A stretch of DNA of 64,000 bases from Streptomyces guryensis (GTDB lineage Bacteria > Actinomycetota > Actinomycetes > Streptomycetales > Streptomycetaceae). The notes below the pieces were generated by a model. The model saw only the letters and a list, made by a program, of their open reading frames with translations, was not told the DNA's origin and did no database searches. Below are positions 60,657 through 64,000 of the stretch, in pieces; within the stretch, counting starts at the first letter, position 1; each line of letters begins with the position of its first letter. The stretch covers positions 682,001-746,000 of the forward strand of contig NZ_JAJSBI010000001.1 in the NCBI RefSeq assembly GCF_021261325.1. Direction: 5' to 3'. Both the position numbers and the translations under genes were made by a program.

Positions 60657-61631
60657 ATGCAGTCCCCTTCACCCGACGCGCTTGATCTGAAACTGCTGCA
60701 CGCGCTCCAGGTGGACGGGCGGGCGCCGTTCAGCCGCATCGCCGAAATCCTCGGAGTGTCCGACCAGACCGTCGCCCGCCGCTTCCGCAAACTGCGCACC
60801 ACCGCCGGACTCAGGATCGTCGGCATGACCGACGAGAGCCTGCTGGGCCGCCAGAGCTGGATCGTCCGGCTGCGCTGCACTCCCGACGTGGCCGAACAAC
60901 TCGCCACCGCGCTGGCCCGGCGCCCCGACACCTCACACGTCGATCTCATCTCCGGCGGCACAGAAGTGCTGTGTGCCATGAAACCCCGCAGCCGACAGGA
61001 CCGCGACGAACTTCTCTTCGACCGCCTGCAACGCACACCTCAGGTCATGTCGGTCAGCGCCCACTGCCTGCTGCACACCTTCTACGGCGGTCCCCTCGGC
61101 TGGCTCGACAAGACTCAAGCGCTCGAACCCGACCAGGAGGCGGCACTGCGTCCCCTGTACAGCGAACCGGTAGCCGCCCCCATCACTCTCGACGGAGCGG
61201 ACGAGGCGCTGCTCGCCGTGCTCCGGCGCGACGGCCGGGCAACCTTCAGTGAATTGCAGACCAGCACCGGCCAGTCGGAGTCCGCTGTCAAACGGCGCCT
61301 GGAGCGTCTGCGCTCCACGGGCATCCTCTACTTCAAAGTGCAGCACGACCGCGAGTCCCTCGGACACGGCATCAGCGCGATGCTCTGGCTCACCGTCGCC
61401 CCCTCCGCACTCGACGCCGCCGGACGGAAGCTGGCCGAACACCACGAGGTCCGCTTCGCCGGCGCCACCACCGGCCAGGCCAACCTCCTCGCCACCATCG
61501 CCACCTCGAGCACCAGCGAGCTCTACACATACCTCAGCAAAAAGATCGGCAGCCTCGACGGCGTGCAGGCCGTGGAAACCGCCCTGACCCTGCGGCACGT
61601 CAAGCAACTCACCTACGAACCGAGCCGCTGA
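60657..61631 (+). CDS. Lrp/AsnC regulator with two fused units
   Basis: Regulator of 324 residues, twice the usual AsnC length. Two winged helices are visible: LLHALQVDGRAPFSRIAEIL with SDQTVARRFRKL near the N-terminus, and LLAVLRRDGRATFSELQTST with SESAVKRRLERL at about residue 190. Each is followed by a RAM-like ligand domain. The ATG at 60657 follows CAGGAG. It probably senses an amino acid or aromatic acid and controls the adjacent amidohydrolase or exporter (inference). Confidence 0.9.
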   Translation: MQSPSPDALDLKLLHALQVDGRAPFSRIAEILGVSDQTVARRFRKLRTTAGLRIVGMTDESLLGRQSWIVRLRCTPDVAEQLATALARRPDTSHVDLISGGTEVLCAMKPRSRQDRDELLFDRLQRTPQVMSVSAHCLLHTFYGGPLGWLDKTQALEPDQEAALRPLYSEPVAAPITLDGADEALLAVLRRDGRATFSELQTSTGQSESAVKRRLERLRSTGILYFKVQHDRESLGHGISAMLWLTVAPSALDAAGRKLAEHHEVRFAGATTGQANLLATIATSSTSELYTYLSKKIGSLDGVQAVETALTLRHVKQLTYEPSR

Positions 61632-61690
61632 CCGCCGAGCGCCGCCCCCTTGTGTCGCACCCACATTCCAATTGGACGGAGAACAAGATC

Positions 61691-62704
61691 ATGCGCATCG
61701 TTGCTCTAGAGGAACATGTCCTTTTCACTGATCTGACGCAGAGGATTTCCCCAGCGGACGTCGCTGCATCCGGATGGGTGCCGGCCGGATGGGCGCCCTC
61801 TCATTCAGACGAGCCGGCGAGTGCGCTCGACCGGGCCCTGGACGATACAGAGCAGGAACGCATCGGCTCGATGGACGAAGCCGGAATCACCATGCAGGTA
61901 CTGTCGGCCGTGGGCCCGGGCGCCGAGATGCTGTCCGGTGAGGAGGGTGTCAGCCTTGCGCGCGACTATAACGACCGACTGGCCCAGGCCGTCGAACGGC
62001 AACCGGATCGGTTCGCGGCGTTCGCGCACCTCCCCATGAAGGATCCCGAGGCGGCCGCGGACGAACTGGAACGGTGCGTGACCCGATTGGGCTTCCGCGG
62101 CGCCTCGATCAACGGGACCACCGACGGACTGTTCCTCGACGACCCGCGCTTCGCTCCGATCCTGTCGCGTGCCGAGGCCATCGGCGCCCCCCTCTATGTC
62201 CATCCCGGACCCGCGCCACGTGCGGTGCGCGACATCTACTTCCAGGGGCTGCCGGACTTTACCGCGTTCATCTTGTCCAATGCCGGTTTCGGCTGGCATG
62301 CGGAAACGGGGCTTCACATTCTGCGCCTGGCCGTGTCGGGCGCACTCGACCGAAATCCGGATCTGAAGCTGATCATCGGCCATATGGGCGAGCTGCTGCC
62401 GATGATGCTCCAGCGCGTCGATGCCATGTTCGGACCGGGAAAGGCAATCGGGCTGAAGCGGGACGTATCGCAGACCATCTTGGATCAGGTGTGGATCACG
62501 ACCAGTGGTTTCTTCGATCAATCCGCGTTCCTTGCCGCCCTGACCGCTTTCGGTGCGGATCGCATCCTTTTCTCGGTCGATTATCCGTACAGCCCCAATG
62601 ACGAGGCCACGGCGTTCCTCAACAGCTTGCCGGTTTCTCCCGCCGATCGGGCGCGGATCGCTCATGGCAACGCCGACGCGCTCCTTGGCTTGTCAGGAGC
62701 CTGA
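61691..62704 (+). CDS. Amidohydrolase_2 family decarboxylase/hydrolase
   Basis: TIM-barrel metal enzyme of 337 residues in the ACMSD/gamma-resorcylate decarboxylase group. Metal or catalytic residues are in VALEEHVLF, APLYVHPGPAP, LIIGHMGELLPMML and ILFSVDYPYSPNDEA. Its codon use is visibly less GC-biased than that of its neighbours (GTTGCTCTAGAGGAACATG at the start), which suggests recent transfer. It probably decarboxylates an aromatic acid. Substrate unknown. Confidence 0.88.
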   Translation: MRIVALEEHVLFTDLTQRISPADVAASGWVPAGWAPSHSDEPASALDRALDDTEQERIGSMDEAGITMQVLSAVGPGAEMLSGEEGVSLARDYNDRLAQAVERQPDRFAAFAHLPMKDPEAAADELERCVTRLGFRGASINGTTDGLFLDDPRFAPILSRAEAIGAPLYVHPGPAPRAVRDIYFQGLPDFTAFILSNAGFGWHAETGLHILRLAVSGALDRNPDLKLIIGHMGELLPMMLQRVDAMFGPGKAIGLKRDVSQTILDQVWITTSGFFDQSAFLAALTAFGADRILFSVDYPYSPNDEATAFLNSLPVSPADRARIAHGNADALLGLSGA

Positions 62705-62720
62705 TCGTTCGCGCTCGCGA

Positions 62721-62855
62721 GGTTGGGTGTCCAATGCTTGATCAAATAAGCGGGGAGTTCTCCTGACCTGCAACGATGGGACTTGTCTAGGGTCCAGTTG
62801 GCTGCACGGAAAGAAGCACTCTCTGCTTATTTGATCAAGCCTCGGACACCCCACC
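62721..62855. mobile_element. Small MITE with IS1380-like inverted ends
   Basis: A 31-base arm (62721-62751, ending GCTTGATCAAATAAGC) faces its inverted copy (62825-62855) with few mismatches. The 73-base interior has no gene. The ends and the interior TGGGACTTGTCTAGGGTCCA resemble the left end of IS1380-type elements as I recall them, so this may be a non-autonomous derivative. Confidence 0.6.
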
Positions 62856-63140
62856 CTGTGAAAGCGCGAGGCTGGACGGCGCAGCCGTGTCCAGGTCGAG
62901 GGGTTTCCCGGCGAGTTCGTCACAGAGCCGGTTTCGTCGTACAGGTGGGCCGCGGTGACACGACGACAGTGCCTGGGCGTCATCGGAGTCTGCGGCTGGT
63001 GACTCGTCTGCGTTCGGTCCAGGGCGTTCGATGTGGTGACCGGCAGATGACCCAGGGCCATGGGCTGTCGGTGCCGAGAGATGGGAAGGCGCTGGTTGTT
63101 CACGCGGAGCAGAGCTGCCGCGGAGGCCAGCGGATGCTGG
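62856..63140. other. Unassigned spacer
   Basis: About 285 bases in which I see no gene, RNA or repeat on either strand. Confidence 0.5.
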
Positions 63141-63290
63141 AGCCGGCCCAGGTCCGCGCGGGTGCTGCGGTGCAACGACGGACCCACCGTTACCGCACAG
63201 GCTGTGCTCCTGGCCACCGGGTTCTCCTACCGGTGGCTCGCTACGCCCGCTCTGGAGGCGCTGACCGGCAGGAGCGTCGTCTGCGGCTCA
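63141..63290 (+). pseudogene. Thioredoxin-reductase-like (FAD/NAD-binding) fragment
   Basis: One frame reads CNDGPTVTAQAVLLATGFSY followed by RWLATPALEALTG, the conserved strand before the NAD domain of thioredoxin-reductase-like flavoproteins. Nothing remains on either side. The CCATGG leader begins directly after it. Confidence 0.6.
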
Positions 63291-63304
63291 GCCAGGGAGT
63301 GCCG

Positions 63305-63314
63305 GTCCATGGAT
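63305..63314. promoter_or_regulatory. CCATGG palindrome, site B
   Basis: GTCCATGGAT, 91 bases before the SDR start, with a leader homologous to sites A and C. Confidence 0.65.
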
Positions 63315-63404
63315 AAGCGGTCCTCTCCCGCCCCTGCGCGGGCGCCTCTACGGTCGAGGCTGCGGGCGCTCACCGGCCCGCCGTACCGAAGGAGCAAGTC
63401 CCCC

Positions 63405-64000
63405 ATGAAGATGACCGGCAACACGATCCTGATCACCGGCGGAACCTCGGGCATCGGCCTCGGTCTGGCCCTGCGTCTGCACGAGGCCGGCAACAAGGTG
63501 ATCGTCGCCGGCCGGCGCAAGGAACTCCTCGACGAGATCACGGCCGAGCACCCGGGCGTCGACGCGCTCGTCCTCGATGTCGCGGACCCCGACTCGATCG
63601 CGCGGGCCCGTGAGAGCGTGGCGGCGAGCCACCCGGGGCTGAACGTCCTGGTCAACAACGCCGGCATCATGCAGCGGGAGAACCTCCTCGACCCGGCCGG
63701 ACTCCAGGTCGCCGAGGATCACGTCGCGACCAATCTGCTCGGCACGATCCGGATGACGTACGCCTTCCTGCCGCTGCTGGTGGGCAAGGACGACGCGGTC
63801 GTCATGAACGTCACCTCGGCGCTGGCGTTCGTCCCGTATCAGAGCACGCCGACCTACAGTGCAACCAAGGCCGCGCTGCACTCCTTCTCCGAGAGCCTCC
63901 GCATCCAGCTCGCCGGCGCTGACACCGGCGTCCAGGTGATCGAGATGGTTCCGCCGGGCGTGCAAACCAACCTGTTCGGCCAGCAGGACAGCGAACACGC
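63405..64000 (+). CDS. Short-chain dehydrogenase (SDR), copy 2, 3' end outside window
   Basis: The first 198 codons of a classical SDR nearly identical in its first 110 residues to the gene at 46571 (MKMTGNTILITGGTSGIGLG, NVLVNNAGIMQRENLLDPAG). The catalytic TYSATKAALHSF is present. Differences cluster in the substrate-binding part (FVPYQSTPTYSATK against FVPLPFTPTYNATK). The leader with the CCATGG palindrome is duplicated with it. Cut off by the right edge. Confidence 0.92.
   Translation, partial: MKMTGNTILITGGTSGIGLGLALRLHEAGNKVIVAGRRKELLDEITAEHPGVDALVLDVADPDSIARARESVAASHPGLNVLVNNAGIMQRENLLDPAGLQVAEDHVATNLLGTIRMTYAFLPLLVGKDDAVVMNVTSALAFVPYQSTPTYSATKAALHSFSESLRIQLAGADTGVQVIEMVPPGVQTNLFGQQDSEH

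Noticed and set aside
62693..63217. 174-codon minus-strand frame in the right spacer
   Set aside because: It runs through the MITE ends and has no RBS, family motif or consistent codon bias.

Overview
The window is streptomycete chromosome. It has very high GC with strong third-position bias, GTG, TTG and CTG starts, an actinobacterial type-A RNase P RNA, an RNase HI/phosphatase fusion of the SCO2299 type, a GH54 arabinofuranosidase with an AbfB domain, and MmyB-like XRE regulators.

Bases 1-37,000 look like core chromosome. A steroid-catabolism locus is spread over three places: an aldehyde dehydrogenase with a 3Fe-4S ferredoxin and a KstR-like repressor (1-2,470), an SCP-X thiolase (12,815), and a MaoC hydratase / zinc alcohol dehydrogenase / Hsd4A-type SDR operon (22,640-25,574). 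Each place carries a perfect TnnAACnnGTTnnA KstR box. Between them lie an orphan TPP riboswitch, a glycosyltransferase-methyltransferase-alpha/alpha-barrel operon, an amidase, a decayed YefM-YoeB relic, two MFS exporters, an ECF sigma factor, and an ABC/two-component operon split by an inserted arabinofuranosidase gene. A housekeeping run follows: beta-propeller-like protein, Nif3, zinc ribbon, RNase H/phosphatase, KDPG aldolase, YaaA, RNB nuclease, MerR, Uma2-like, AraC and an EamA transporter. It ends at rnpB.

Bases 37,000-40,200 are the most unusual part. Two essentially full-length RNase P RNA genes lie in direct orientation about 2.4 kb apart and enclose one gene. That gene encodes a 684-residue protein with three zinc ribbons, a Vsr/PD-(D/E)XK-like nuclease core, a CxC...CGC knuckle and two Lsr2-type DNA-binding tails. 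The RNA copies differ by paired, helix-preserving substitutions, and only the second copy keeps a complete P1 helix. No integrase is visible. I read this as a nuclease-bearing element that uses rnpB as its insertion site and supplies a replacement RNase P RNA.

Bases 40,200-64,000 are accessory. They hold fragments of a DUF2637 protein, an SDR, an ester cyclase, IS5 and Tn3 transposases, a serine recombinase, a thioredoxin-reductase-like protein and a small IS1380-like MITE. Interspersed are intact redox genes: an FMN monooxygenase, a nitroreductase, an F420-type reductase, SDRs, a SnoaL-like protein and an epoxide-hydrolase-like enzyme, a PaoABC-type molybdenum aldehyde oxidoreductase with its XdhC/PaoD chaperone, an MFS exporter, a double-AsnC regulator and an amidohydrolase. 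Five copies of a palindrome with core CCATGG tie an MmyB-type XRE regulator to the SDR genes and to the molybdoenzyme operon. Three of them sit at exactly the same distance from the start codon.
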